A stretch of 36,962 nucleotides of DNA from an uncultured Lachnospiraceae bacterium (GCA_902476265.1 CABSCP010000042.1:1-36962), one strand, 5' to 3'. Positions 18,101 to 25,741 are shown, numbered from the stretch's first letter. The notes: a model not told the origin generated them from the sequence alone. Numbers and translations are program-made.

Positions 18101-18485
18101 GGAAGACAACGCCATGAACCGGGAAATTGCGCGGGTTTTGATCGGAGAAACAGGAGTAATGGTGGAGGAAGCCTGCAATGGAGCGGAAGCAGTACAAATG
18201 ATGGCCGATTCTGCCGAAGGATATTATGATCTCATTTTAATGGATATCCAAATGCCGGTGATGGACGGCTATGAGGCGACAAAGATAATCCGGAAGCTCA
18301 AACGTTGTGATGCGATGTCCGTTCCCATAGTGGCCATGACGGCCAACGCCTTTGAAGAGGATATCCATACTGCCATTTGTGCCGGAATGAACGCCCATTT
18401 TTCAAAGCCGGTCGACATTAACGAACTGATGAATTTGCTGCATCGCTATCTGAACAGACCCGGGGTGAAAAATCAGGGGGAATGA
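15144..18485 (+). CDS. Hybrid sensor histidine kinase with two receiver domains
   Basis: This 1113-residue membrane kinase has a transmembrane segment at about 15-32, an extracellular Cache-like sensor domain of about 240 residues, a second transmembrane segment at about 278-298, then one or two PAS-like domains (about 320-430 and 440-570). The HisKA block FLSNMSHDIRTPMNAI places the phospho-accepting histidine at 604. The ATPase domain shows an N-box (LLSNAVKYTPEGG) and G-box (GTGLGLAITKNIVDLMGG). Two receiver domains follow: the first with aspartate 895 in IIVDWKLPDMDG, the second with aspartate 1034 in LILMDIQMPVMDG. No HPt domain is visible, so the relay partner is elsewhere. It lies 18 bp after the lipoprotein gene and is probably co-transcribed. 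The lipoprotein is a plausible periplasm-side ligand partner; that is inference. Confidence 0.92.
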   Translation: MDQKVKRLKQRVGITALIISAVLAGMAAVFVTEVREQLWQQSINTILEGTRQGSNTLRVQLQDGYRSMGIAAEYLNSLTAKQTNQLEKITNSYGQEDRSIRLYLEDGSCYPSAFKTEEAVLKGLDAESDSGIIDPHISSITGVNVFNLYRKVRLKDKTEGYLIKEFEVDQIVDSFSISFYDGAGFSYVMDTDGDILIRPPHPDSNKTVQNLFDMLPEEKNSADSLRQFRESLQNLETGWATFTYMEEDTVFGFIPLELGSDWYLVSIIPRDVVDAQTKDILIRALVLSVSILAGITLLVAEYFQYIRSTNRRLRSQADYIGHLYNAVPVGIALLTLEEPYCFLQLNREGMRLLGYEKAEKRPLRDAVVLEDYESLSAVLHQTAVFGQKQHFESRAVTAEGCVFWMAGLVEKTLDETGNPILIATFHDITAEKLAEETAEQEKRQERIMLVGAISSVYPVIISLNLTKDQMKFIYVEKNLMVRLGSEDRYSRLYQEFCNTLHPDHAAEFQRRFKPENILNGLKRRREISQEAKYMLTDGQYHWISTQIVSVENPYSDDRLAILLSRRIDDQRYEEEQKRCALQSALENAKAASVAKSRFLSNMSHDIRTPMNAIVGMTAIAASHLEDRERVSECLKKISFSSQHLLSLINDILDMSKIESGKLSVKEEPFNLAELVSNVVELVRPQAQEGGLDLQVRLPVMQEEKVIGDPLRIRQVYLNLLSNAVKYTPEGGSVTVEVRQDMSRQKGYQNYVFCCADTGIGMSKEFLQKLYQPFERAQDYAAGKISGTGLGLAITKNIVDLMGGDITVDSRPKEGSVFTVTIPLRLQDAKQEEIVEHWIGARCLIVDDDRPTCENTAELLETIGLKAEFVTNGATAVQRVVLAKQTPDPFSIIIVDWKLPDMDGVETTRQIRRVVGPDIPVIILTAYDWVDIEGEARRAGVTAFMAKPFYRSKMCYMLNELSGEKEIQQEETKGPVEERFGGRVLLVEDNAMNREIARVLIGETGVMVEEACNGAEAVQMMADSAEGYYDLILMDIQMPVMDGYEATKIIRKLKRCDAMSVPIVAMTANAFEEDIHTAICAGMNAHFSKPVDINELMNLLHRYLNRPGVKNQGE

Positions 18486-18504
18486 TTTTAGAGGTTGACA
18501 AATA

Positions 18505-18533
18505 TAGACAGTGCTTCCATTCTATTTTATAAT
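18505..18533 (+). promoter_or_regulatory. Promoter of the double-GntR regulator gene
   Basis: TAGACA (18505-18510) and a perfect TATAAT (18528-18533) have a 17-bp spacer. A TTGACA lies 10 bp further upstream (18495-18500) but is too far from the TATAAT to be its partner. Confidence 0.6.
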
Positions 18534-18537
18534 AGTA

Positions 18538-18625
18538 CCGGAATCCTTTCTCTTTCAGGGGCTGCGCTACATCGGAATACGGTGTGAGCAGCTGTTGAAA
18601 ATACAGAAAGAAAGATTCCGGGAGG
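18538..18625 (+). promoter_or_regulatory. Structured 5' untranslated region reaching the ribosome binding site
   Basis: The predicted transcript start (about 18540) coincides with the left arm of an inverted repeat: 18538-18551 pairs with 18609-18621 over 13 bp with one bulged C. The right arm ends on the first base of the Shine-Dalgarno sequence GGAGG (18621-18625). The enclosed segment has a second possible helix (GGCTGC near 18560 with GCAGC near 18588). Translation control or mRNA 5'-end protection is possible. Confidence 0.5.
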
Positions 18626-18631
18626 TAAAGA

Positions 18632-20035
18632 ATGGAAAAAGATATGGGTCTGCACAGGCTTGTATTTGATTATTATGAAACCCGGATCTGTTTTGGATTT
18701 TGCCGATGCGGCGAAAGCCTGCCGTCCATCCCCCAGATTTGTTCTGCTTTTCATCTGGGGAGAAGGACGGTAAGAGCTGCATTGGCTATGCTGGAAAAAG
18801 AAGGCTATATAAAAACGGAGGAAAGAAAGCCGGCGGTGGTTGTCTTTCAGGCAGAATCCGCACAGATAGCCGAAAATCTGGCGAAATATTATGTGCCGCG
18901 CAAAGAGGGAATCTTCGATTTTGTAAAGGCGGGAGAGATTCTTTTCGTGCCGCTCTGGGAAGCGGCAATGCGGCAGATGGACAGGAGTGACTGGAAAAAG
19001 ATGCAGCGGGATTTGCAGACTGCTGACATCGATGTTACGCCGTTGTCATTGAAATTTTATGAAGGAGTGCTGAAGGCATGGAACAACCGGCTGCTGATCA
19101 ATCTGTTGTCGGAGGGGATCCGCTACCTGCGTTACCCTTATCTGATTGAGAATAAACCGCCGGTGATCACTTCCCCGGAGCTTCGGGAAATGTCACAGGA
19201 AGATGCAATTTCTTTCATGAAAGATAAAATAGAAACATCAAACCGCCGCCTGTTGCAGGATTTATATGATTACATAGATAAAGCAGCAAAGGAGTATGAT
19301 TTGGAGACTGTTTGCCCCATTGCCTTTCACTGGGATATCTACCGGCAGAGACCTCAAATGCGGTATACGCTGGCCTCCCTGATCATTCGGGAAATCATGA
19401 CGGGAGAATTTTCTGTGGGAAGTTATCTCCCTTCCCTGCCGCAGATGGAAAAGAAATACGGGGTTTCGCTGACGACGATCAGAAGAACACTTCTTTTGCT
19501 GGAGGAACTGGGGATCACGCGGTCTCATCAGGGAAAAGGAACGCAGGTATGCATGGAACCGGTAAAAATGGATTTCTCAAAACCGGAGATTCGGGAAGGA
19601 ATGCGGATGCATCAGGAAAGCCTCCAGATTCTGTCTTTGACAATCTGCCAGGTGTCCAGGTTTACGCTGGAGTCTGCAGGACAGGATAAATGGGAGGAAT
19701 TGAGAGCGGAGCTGAAACAGATTCAGACGGAAAAGCATTGCTATTTCTGCTTTGAACTGTTTTTCCGTTTCATATGGAAAAACTGTCCTCTTGCCGCTAT
19801 CCGGGAATGTTACGGCAGGCTGGCCGGACTGGTGTCCTGGGGATATCCCTTCACCCTCCTGTATTTTAAGGAAGAAGGATTAAACCAGGCTTATAAAGAG
19901 CCGGTCAGCCGGATGGAGCAGTATTTAGGACAGAAAGACCCGGCGGCATTTTCGGAAGAATGGAAGGCTCTTATGGAGGCAGAGGAAAAAAGGTGCCTGG
20001 ACTTTGCCGGACAGGCATCAGGTAGAGTTGACTGA
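18632..20035 (+). CDS. Transcriptional regulator with two GntR-type winged-helix domains
   Basis: This 467-residue protein has two separate GntR-like DNA-binding domains. The first (about residues 8-72) contains GESLPSIPQICSAFHLGRRT and ALAMLEKEGYIKTEE. The second (about 250-312) contains LASLIIREIMTGEF, YLPSLPQMEKKYGVSLTTIR and LLLLEELGITRSHQGKGTQV. Usual GntR proteins have one such domain plus an effector domain. The 170 residues between and the 150 after are mainly helical and match no effector family I recognise. Two DNA-binding heads on one chain could mimic a dimer on one operator or bridge two sites. The ATG at 18632 follows GGAGG. It lies between the kinase and the diguanylate cyclase and has its own promoter. 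Confidence 0.85.
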   Translation: MEKDMGLHRLVFDYYETRICFGFCRCGESLPSIPQICSAFHLGRRTVRAALAMLEKEGYIKTEERKPAVVVFQAESAQIAENLAKYYVPRKEGIFDFVKAGEILFVPLWEAAMRQMDRSDWKKMQRDLQTADIDVTPLSLKFYEGVLKAWNNRLLINLLSEGIRYLRYPYLIENKPPVITSPELREMSQEDAISFMKDKIETSNRRLLQDLYDYIDKAAKEYDLETVCPIAFHWDIYRQRPQMRYTLASLIIREIMTGEFSVGSYLPSLPQMEKKYGVSLTTIRRTLLLLEELGITRSHQGKGTQVCMEPVKMDFSKPEIREGMRMHQESLQILSLTICQVSRFTLESAGQDKWEELRAELKQIQTEKHCYFCFELFFRFIWKNCPLAAIRECYGRLAGLVSWGYPFTLLYFKEEGLNQAYKEPVSRMEQYLGQKDPAAFSEEWKALMEAEEKRCLDFAGQASGRVD

Positions 20036-20045
20036 ATTCTATGAT

Positions 20046-20090
20046 AAAAAACGGGGAGATCTGTTTCATGCAGGATTTGCCCCGTTTTTT
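20046..20090 (+). terminator. Terminator after the double-GntR gene
   Basis: An 11-bp stem (20046-20056 with 20080-20090), made of an A/T tract plus CGGGG/CCCCG, closes a 23-nt loop and ends in six T. Confidence 0.8.
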
Positions 20091-20172
20091 GTGTGAAAAG
20101 TCCGGCAGAGTTTCCAAAAGTTATTTTACAATTTAGAAAATATTTATATATATTATTCTATCAATTATATGT

Positions 20173-20178
20173 TATAAT
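20173..20178 (+). promoter_or_regulatory. Possible -10 element of the diguanylate cyclase gene
   Basis: A perfect TATAAT lies 37 bp before the ATG, after an extremely AT-rich stretch. No good -35 hexamer is visible at the right distance. Confidence 0.4.
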
Positions 20179-20214
20179 GACAGGGGGATTTCTATCTGAG
20201 ACAGGAGGTGCACG

Positions 20215-22101
20215 ATGGGGGACAAAATCATAAAAAAAACGCAAAAGGCGGTCAGACGCCGCGCGGTATGGATTGTTCTTGCGGGTCTGACACTCTCCGG
20301 CATTGTGGTGGCATTCCTGCTGCAGATGTATCAGAGGGAAAACCAGCGGATTTTTTCTTCTCTGGTTCAAAAAAGTCTTCAGTCCGGCCATCAGAGCCAG
20401 GTTTCGGAAATCAGAAGAATCATCGCAGAAAAAACGGATCTGCTCAATACCGTTGCCGTAGCGGATGAGTCCTTTCAATCCTTCCCGGAGGAGGTCTGGA
20501 ATGAAGTCTATCTCAATGTGGCCGAATCTCTCAAAAAGATGTACGATGTGGAATATTTCCCGGCGGATACGCTGAGCAATCTGACGGATGCAAAAGCTTT
20601 GGGCTTTCGTCAGGAGGACACTGCGCGCCTGCTTGGAGGGGAAACGGTCATTTCCGATGTATATCAACAAGAAGACAGCGAAGACGGGTGCGTTTTCAGC
20701 ATAACGGTTCCGGTCCTGCGCGAAGGAGCCGTTATCGGAGCGTTTCGCAGCATTCAGGATGCAGACCTTTTGATTTCCCCGCCCGGTCTGCCGGCATTGG
20801 AGGAAGAGTCCAATATACTGATTTACCGAAACGGGGATCTGATCATGGACAACTCAGAGCGCCTGGAAGGAAATCTGCTGGAGGAGCTGGAAGAACTTGG
20901 GATGGGGGGAAAAGCGGTTGAACAGGTGAAGGATAGCCTCGGGCAGGAAGACGGTAAGGCGGTCTATCTGAAAGGAAAAGGGAATACCCAGCTTTTTTTG
21001 GTGGTCTCAAGCCTGGGATATAACGACTGGATGCTTTTGTCGCTGGCTTATCCCGGGGAACTGAATACCTATTCTGCTCCGATGATGAAAAACGGGGCCA
21101 GACTTTCCGTCTCTCTTCTTCTGTTCCTTCTGGCGCTGTTTGGCACATGCGGGTATATTTTTCTCCATCAGCGCAGAAAAATCTTAAACAGCCAGGCGCG
21201 ATATGATCTGTTGTCCCGGTTCTCGGATACCATATTGTTTGAGTATGACTACCGGACCAAAACGATGACTTTTACGCCCAATATAGAGGTTTGTTTTGAC
21301 CTGCCGGCGGACAGGAAAATAGGTATATTTGAAAAGGGGTATCGTTTTAATGTGCTTCATCCGGATGATATTCCGGTGCTGCAGAAAGCGTTGGACGCAT
21401 CGGAACATATGAGGACAGACCAACCGCAGGATTTGATGGTCCGGTTCCGGAATCTGGAAGGAGAGTACCGGTGGATGGGCTGCCAGGGACAGATTTTACG
21501 GGATTCGGCGGGCAAACCGCTCTCTCTGATCGGAAAAATTTCGGATGTGCATGAGCAGAAGAAAAAGGAGCAGAGACTGTTGGAGAAATCTTCACTGGAT
21601 CCGCTCACGGGAGCGTTGAACAGAGAAGCGGCTCAGCGGAAAATCAGCCGGAAGCTGGAAACCGGGAAGCCGGGATTCTTTTTCATGGTCGATGCCGACA
21701 ATTTTAAAATGATAAACGACAGTATGGGACATGCGGCAGGAGACAATGTTCTGGCCGGGATTGTCAGAGAAATCAAGCAGGTGTTCCGGCAGGAAGATGT
21801 GGTGGGACGCATCGGCGGTGACGAATTTATAATTTATATGAACGGAACGGATGATTTTGCGGTGGCGCGCAGCAAAGTAGAGCAGCTGCTTAAGAGACTG
21901 GATCACAGGGATGGGATACCGGTATCCGTGAGCATCGGCATTGCGGATTTTCCCGGGCAGGGACAGGATTATGGGCAGCTTTACGAAGCGGCGGACCGGG
22001 CGATGTACGAGGCCAAGCACCTGGGAAAATGCCGGTATTATTATGAAGGCAGTGATTTGTGTAAGAAAGCCGACCGAAAGGAGGCGTCCCCTCTCTTTTG
22101 A
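20215..22101 (+). CDS. Membrane diguanylate cyclase (Cache-like sensor, PAS, GGDEF)
   Basis: The 628-residue protein makes cyclic di-GMP from two GTP. A transmembrane segment (about residues 21-40) leads into an extracellular Cache-like sensor (about 45-285), a second transmembrane segment (about 295-317), a PAS domain of the PAS_3 type (about 335-450), and the GGDEF domain (about 460-618). The active-site motif GGDEF is intact at residues 534-538. An RxxD sequence (RQED, 525-528) lies exactly five residues before it, the spacing of the inhibitory I-site, so product inhibition is expected. No EAL or HD-GYP domain is present. The ATG follows ACAGGAGGTG. Its sensor layout parallels that of the hybrid kinase upstream. 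Confidence 0.93.
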   Translation: MGDKIIKKTQKAVRRRAVWIVLAGLTLSGIVVAFLLQMYQRENQRIFSSLVQKSLQSGHQSQVSEIRRIIAEKTDLLNTVAVADESFQSFPEEVWNEVYLNVAESLKKMYDVEYFPADTLSNLTDAKALGFRQEDTARLLGGETVISDVYQQEDSEDGCVFSITVPVLREGAVIGAFRSIQDADLLISPPGLPALEEESNILIYRNGDLIMDNSERLEGNLLEELEELGMGGKAVEQVKDSLGQEDGKAVYLKGKGNTQLFLVVSSLGYNDWMLLSLAYPGELNTYSAPMMKNGARLSVSLLLFLLALFGTCGYIFLHQRRKILNSQARYDLLSRFSDTILFEYDYRTKTMTFTPNIEVCFDLPADRKIGIFEKGYRFNVLHPDDIPVLQKALDASEHMRTDQPQDLMVRFRNLEGEYRWMGCQGQILRDSAGKPLSLIGKISDVHEQKKKEQRLLEKSSLDPLTGALNREAAQRKISRKLETGKPGFFFMVDADNFKMINDSMGHAAGDNVLAGIVREIKQVFRQEDVVGRIGGDEFIIYMNGTDDFAVARSKVEQLLKRLDHRDGIPVSVSIGIADFPGQGQDYGQLYEAADRAMYEAKHLGKCRYYYEGSDLCKKADRKEASPLF

Positions 22102-22249
22102 CGGCGGTACATACGCAGAATATTATTTCTAAAAATTTAAGAAATTGGTAAGGGTTTTGTCAGCGACAGTTTTTTCCCTTTATGGTAGGATTGTGATCAT
22201 GGATGAAAGCCGGGCATAAACTAAAAAAAGAAACAAAAGGGTGAAAAAA

Positions 22250-22990
22250 ATGCAAAAGAACGTGTCGCAGAAACAGGAAAATGAAAACAGGGAAAATGTG
22301 CTGATCAAATTATTCTGGCTCTTTTTGCTGGCCTCTTTTCTGGGCGCCATAGTGGAAATCATATTCTGCTATCTGACCACGGGGCATTTTATGAGCAGGA
22401 GCAGTCTTGTCATCGGGCAGTTCAGCCTGGTTTGGGGGATGGGAGTGGTCTTGTTCACCATATCGTTATATTGGATGAAGAACCGGACGGACCGGTATCT
22501 CTTTTTGGCGGGAACGGTGCTGGGAGGGATTTTTGAATACCTCTGCAGTGTGGTCACAGAGACTCTTTTCGGCAGCGTCTTCTGGGATTACAGCGGATTT
22601 CGGTTTAATGTGGGAGGACGGATCAATCTGATTTTCTGTTTTGGATGGGGGTTGGTGGCCCTTTTGTGGGTGAGAAATATCTATCCGGTTGTTTCGAAAT
22701 GGGTGGACCGGATCGTGCGCCGGGCCGGAAAGGCTGCCACTTTGGCGCTGGCGGTCTTTATGCTGGGAAACATCATGCTGTCGGCGGTTGCGCTGGAACG
22801 CTATACACAGAGGCAGTGCGGCGAAACCCTGGAAGAGACGGAGGTGGAAGCGGTGCTGGATCATTATTTTCCGGATAGTCTGATGGAGCGGCGGTATCCC
22901 AGCCTGAAAATACGGTGCAAGGACGGCAGTCTGGTTTATCCGGGACAGCCTGCGGGCGCTACTTTGGAGATGGTGGCAGGAAAGAAATAA
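22250..22990 (+). CDS. CmpB-family putative ABC transporter permease-like membrane protein
   Basis: The 246-residue membrane protein has about five hydrophobic segments. It matches the family often annotated putative ABC transporter permease (PF06541, CmpB), with FLGAIVEIIFCYLTTGHFMSR..., GTVLGGIFEYLCS, SVFWDYSGFRFNVGGRINL and FGWGLVALLWV. Despite the family name no ATPase partner is nearby and transport has not been shown to my knowledge. The C-terminal 50 residues are soluble, with an acidic helix and a short tail. The ATG at 22250 is chosen because AAAAGGG (22235-22241) is correctly spaced; an in-frame GTG at 22241 overlaps that site. Confidence 0.82.
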   Translation: MQKNVSQKQENENRENVLIKLFWLFLLASFLGAIVEIIFCYLTTGHFMSRSSLVIGQFSLVWGMGVVLFTISLYWMKNRTDRYLFLAGTVLGGIFEYLCSVVTETLFGSVFWDYSGFRFNVGGRINLIFCFGWGLVALLWVRNIYPVVSKWVDRIVRRAGKAATLALAVFMLGNIMLSAVALERYTQRQCGETLEETEVEAVLDHYFPDSLMERRYPSLKIRCKDGSLVYPGQPAGATLEMVAGKK

Positions 22991-23007
22991 ATAAGTTGAG
23001 GATGAAA

Positions 23008-23433
23008 ATGGACTATTTGATAACAGTGCCTGATCTTAAGGAGGAAGAGGAGATTGACGACGGACTGATGGCTTATAATCTGAGCATGGTCCCCCCCTCT
23101 CAGGAAGAGCCGTTTTATAAAATATGCCGCTGTGCAAAGGATACAGACGGGAAAGTGATCGGCGGGATTTTAGCCTGCAGTATGCTGTGGAATATCCTTT
23201 CCGTGGTCACGCTGTGGGTGGCAGAGGAATACCGGGGAAAAGGAATCGCCGGAGAACTGCTTTTTCAGGCGGAAGAGGAAGCAAAGGAAAAGGGATGCTA
23301 TCTGTCTCAGCTGGATACCTTTGATTTTCAGGCCCGGGAATTTTATGAAAAAAGGGGATATCAGGTGTTTGGCACGCTGCCGGATGCACCCAGAGGACAT
23401 GAGCATTATTACATGTATAAGAGGCTGTTATAA
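23008..23433 (+). CDS. GNAT-family N-acetyltransferase
   Basis: This 141-residue protein uses acetyl-CoA to acetylate an unknown amine substrate. The core motif A reads TLWVAEEYRGKGIAGELL, containing the RxxGxA pyrophosphate-binding loop, and the C-terminal half has LDTFDFQAREFYEKRGYQV, typical of the family's motif B. The length is that of a single GNAT domain. The ATG at 23008 has GAGG at 22998-23001 at a spacing of 6; an ATG at 23002 is also in frame. It starts 17 bp after the CmpB-like gene and is probably co-transcribed. Confidence 0.88.
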   Translation: MDYLITVPDLKEEEEIDDGLMAYNLSMVPPSQEEPFYKICRCAKDTDGKVIGGILACSMLWNILSVVTLWVAEEYRGKGIAGELLFQAEEEAKEKGCYLSQLDTFDFQAREFYEKRGYQVFGTLPDAPRGHEHYYMYKRLL

Positions 23434-23546
23434 TATCTTTTCATTAAATTCACAAAAAAACATGCATTTTAGCAAAATTTTTATGGATTTTTCTTCCGAA
23501 AATGTTTATAATGAAGAAAACGTATTGTTACAGGAGGTAAATTCCT

Positions 23547-23885
23547 ATGAAAATGATTTTTGCTATGCTGCATTCCGAGGATGTGGATGAAACGGTAGAA
23601 GAACTCAACAAAGAAAAATACTGGGTGACACGGCTTTCCACAACAGGCGGCTTTTTAAAAAATAAAAACGTGACACTTGTGATCGGCACAGAGGATGAAA
23701 ATGTACCCGGAGCGGTGAAAATTCTGAAGGAATGTGCGGGCGCGCGGCAGTCTGTAAAATATACCATGCCGTCCATGTCCTCCGGAAGCATGGGGCCGGG
23801 CGCCAATTCCATGATCCCCATCGACATGCAGGTGGGCGGCTGTACAATCTTTGTGGTAGATGTGGATCAGTACGAGAAGTTTTAA
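23547..23885 (+). CDS. darA: DarA-like cyclic di-AMP receptor (PII-like)
   Basis: The 112-residue protein closely follows Bacillus subtilis DarA (PstA), a trimeric PII-like receptor that binds c-di-AMP. Shared stretches include the N-terminal MKMIFAMLHSED, RLSTTGGFLKNKN (the T-loop base with the TTGGFLK signature), VTLVIGTEDENV, MIPIDMQVGGCTIFVVDVD and a terminal phenylalanine. Length is typical. Its cellular target is unknown in most bacteria. It has a good ribosome binding site (CAGGAGG) and a TATAAT at 23507-23512, and ends in its own terminator, so it appears monocistronic. Confidence 0.93.
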   Translation: MKMIFAMLHSEDVDETVEELNKEKYWVTRLSTTGGFLKNKNVTLVIGTEDENVPGAVKILKECAGARQSVKYTMPSMSSGSMGPGANSMIPIDMQVGGCTIFVVDVDQYEKF

Positions 23886-23904
23886 ATATGGGCAAAAATG
23901 GCAG

Positions 23905-23929
23905 GCCGGAGAAATCTCTCCGGCTTTTT
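23905..23929 (+). terminator. Terminator after the DarA-like gene
   Basis: A perfect 8-bp stem GCCGGAGA/TCTCCGGC (23905-23912 with 23917-23924), loop AATC, is followed by five T. Confidence 0.88.
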
Positions 23930-23969
23930 CGTTTTGATGTAAAGTTTTCCTAAAAAATGGGAAGATTAT

Positions 23970-23998
23970 TTGTAATTTCTCCGTCAATGATTTATAAT
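23970..23998 (+). promoter_or_regulatory. Promoter of the SufC/SufB-like operon
   Basis: TTGTAA (23970-23975) and a perfect TATAAT (23993-23998) have a 17-bp spacer, about 70 bp before the first start codon. Confidence 0.6.
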
Positions 23999-24067
23999 GC
24001 CATTGTGCCCTGATTTTTTCTCATGGCATAATACCAGGGAGAAAACACATGGAGGTTTGGTGAAAAG

Positions 24068-24799
24068 ATGCTGGAATTGAAAAATGTGTCCTTCGGCGTG
24101 TCCCAGGACAGCAGACAGAAGGATATTCTGAAAAATATCAGCTTTAAGCTGGAAGATAACAAGTTTACGGTGATTACAGGACCAAACGGGGGCGGTAAGT
24201 CCACCCTGGCTAAGGTGATCGCCGGGATTGAAAAGCCCACCACAGGACAGATTCTGTGGAATGGGGAGGACATTACGGATAAGTCTGTCACGGAACGGGC
24301 GAATCTGGGAATCAGCTATGCCTTTCAGCAGCCGGTCCGGTTTAAAGGAATCACGGTTTTTGACCTGATCCAGCTGGCCAGCGGCGATAAGGTCAGCGTG
24401 GACGAAGCCTGCCAGTACCTCTCCGAAGTAGGGCTGTGCGCTAAGGATTATGTCCGGCGTGAAGTAAACGGCAGCCTTTCCGGCGGGGAATTAAAAAGAA
24501 TTGAAATTGCCACGGTGATGGCGCGAAACACGAAAATGACCGTGTTTGACGAACCGGAGGCGGGAATTGACCTTTGGAGCTTCCAAAAACTCATCAGCGT
24601 GTTTGAAAAGCTGCATCAGTCGAACCACGGTTCTATTTTAATCATTTCCCATCAGGAACGGATTCTGAACATTGCGGACGAAATTATGATGATTGCGGAC
24701 GGACAGCTGGTAGCCAGAGGGAACAGGGATGAAATTCTTCCTGAAATTCTGGAAAAAACGCAGGCCTGCAGCTGCAGGTTTATGGGCGGGGAAGCATAA
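24068..24799 (+). CDS. SufC-like Fe-S assembly ATPase (minimal SUF type)
   Basis: This 243-residue soluble ABC ATPase has Walker A GPNGGGKST (about residue 38), Q-loop AFQQP, signature LSGGELKRIEIA, Walker B MTVFDEPEAGID and the switch histidine in IISHQE. There is no permease gene. The next gene encodes a SufB/D-like protein, so the ATPase is assigned to iron-sulfur cluster assembly and not to transport. The EPEAGIDLWSF sequence after Walker B differs from the SGLD form of classical SufC and fits the reduced SufBC-like systems of anaerobes. GGAGG lies somewhat far (about 13 bp) from the ATG. Confidence 0.85.
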   Translation: MLELKNVSFGVSQDSRQKDILKNISFKLEDNKFTVITGPNGGGKSTLAKVIAGIEKPTTGQILWNGEDITDKSVTERANLGISYAFQQPVRFKGITVFDLIQLASGDKVSVDEACQYLSEVGLCAKDYVRREVNGSLSGGELKRIEIATVMARNTKMTVFDEPEAGIDLWSFQKLISVFEKLHQSNHGSILIISHQERILNIADEIMMIADGQLVARGNRDEILPEILEKTQACSCRFMGGEA

Positions 24800-24820
24800 G
24801 AATACGCGGAGGTTTTAGGA

Positions 24821-25738
24821 ATGGATCAGATTACACAGCACATGCTGGAAGAAGTGGCCGGGCTGCATGAGATACCGGAAGGCGCTTATAATATCAGGGA
24901 AAACGGGAAAAGTATCGGGAGAAGCTCCACGGACGAGATTGTGATTGATACCAGGGAGGACGGAAAAGGGCTTGCGGTGAAAATTAAGCCCGGCACCAAA
25001 AATAAAAGTGTTCATATTCCTGTGGTCATCAGCCAGTCCGGTCTGACGGAAGTGGTTTACAATGATTTTTATATCGGGGACGGTGCGGATGTTACAATTA
25101 TCGCAGGCTGCGGGATTCATAATGCGGGCAATGACGCCAGCAAGCACGACGGCATCCATAGCTTTTTTATCGGGAAAAATGCCCGGGTTAAATATGTGGA
25201 AAAGCATTACGGTTCCGGGGACGGAAACGGGGAACGCATCATGAATCCGGAAACCATCGTGGAAATGGATGAAAACAGTTTTATGGAGATGGATACCGTG
25301 CAGATCAAAGGCGTGGATTCCACTGTCAGAAAGACCAGCGCAACGCTGGCGGACGGAGCCAAGCTGGTGGTGATGGAGCGGCTGATGACCCATGGAAAGC
25401 AGAGGGCGGAAAGTTATTTTGATGTGTATTGTAACGGGAAGGACAGCGGAGCGAATGTGGTTTCCCGTTCCGTGGCAAAAGAGGATTCTTATCAGAAGTT
25501 CTGTTCCCGGCTGATTGGCAATGAGGCCTGCAGCGGCCATACGGAATGTGACGCCATCATCATGGATCATGCGAAAATCAGCGCAGTTCCGGAACTGGAG
25601 GCCAATCACCCGGATGCCGCTCTGATTCATGAGGCGGCTATTGGTAAAATTGCGGGAGAACAGATTACCAAACTGATGACGCTGGGGCTTACGGAAGCGG
25701 AAGCGGAAGAGAAAATTGTGGAAGGATTTTTGCGCTGA
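24821..25738 (+). CDS. Short SufB/SufD-family Fe-S scaffold protein (minimal SUF type)
   Basis: At 305 residues this SufB/D homologue is much shorter than E. coli SufB (about 495). It keeps the beta-helix core and the conserved C-terminus (HEAAIGKIAGEQITKLMTLGL then EAEEKIVEGFLR). Cysteines that could bind a cluster occur in IIAGCGIHNAG, DVYCNGKDSG, KFCSRLIGNEACSGHTECD. The N-terminal cysteine cluster region of full SufB is missing. With the adjacent SufC-like ATPase it would form a two-gene scaffold, the layout known from anaerobes as a minimal SUF system. No SufS, SufU, SufE or SufD gene is nearby, so sulfur must come from an enzyme elsewhere. The ATG follows GGAGG at 24808-24812. Confidence 0.85.
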   Translation: MDQITQHMLEEVAGLHEIPEGAYNIRENGKSIGRSSTDEIVIDTREDGKGLAVKIKPGTKNKSVHIPVVISQSGLTEVVYNDFYIGDGADVTIIAGCGIHNAGNDASKHDGIHSFFIGKNARVKYVEKHYGSGDGNGERIMNPETIVEMDENSFMEMDTVQIKGVDSTVRKTSATLADGAKLVVMERLMTHGKQRAESYFDVYCNGKDSGANVVSRSVAKEDSYQKFCSRLIGNEACSGHTECDAIIMDHAKISAVPELEANHPDAALIHEAAIGKIAGEQITKLMTLGLTEAEAEEKIVEGFLR

Positions 25739-25741
25739 GAA

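Noticed and set aside
18495..18533. TTGACA paired with TATAAT upstream of the double-GntR gene
   Set aside because: The spacing is 27 bp, too long; TAGACA at 18505 gives the correct 17 bp.
24815..25630. 271-codon minus-strand open frame opposite the SufB-like gene
   Set aside because: The plus-strand frame has clear SufB/D motifs and a ribosome binding site; the opposite frame is His- and Phe-rich shadow sequence.
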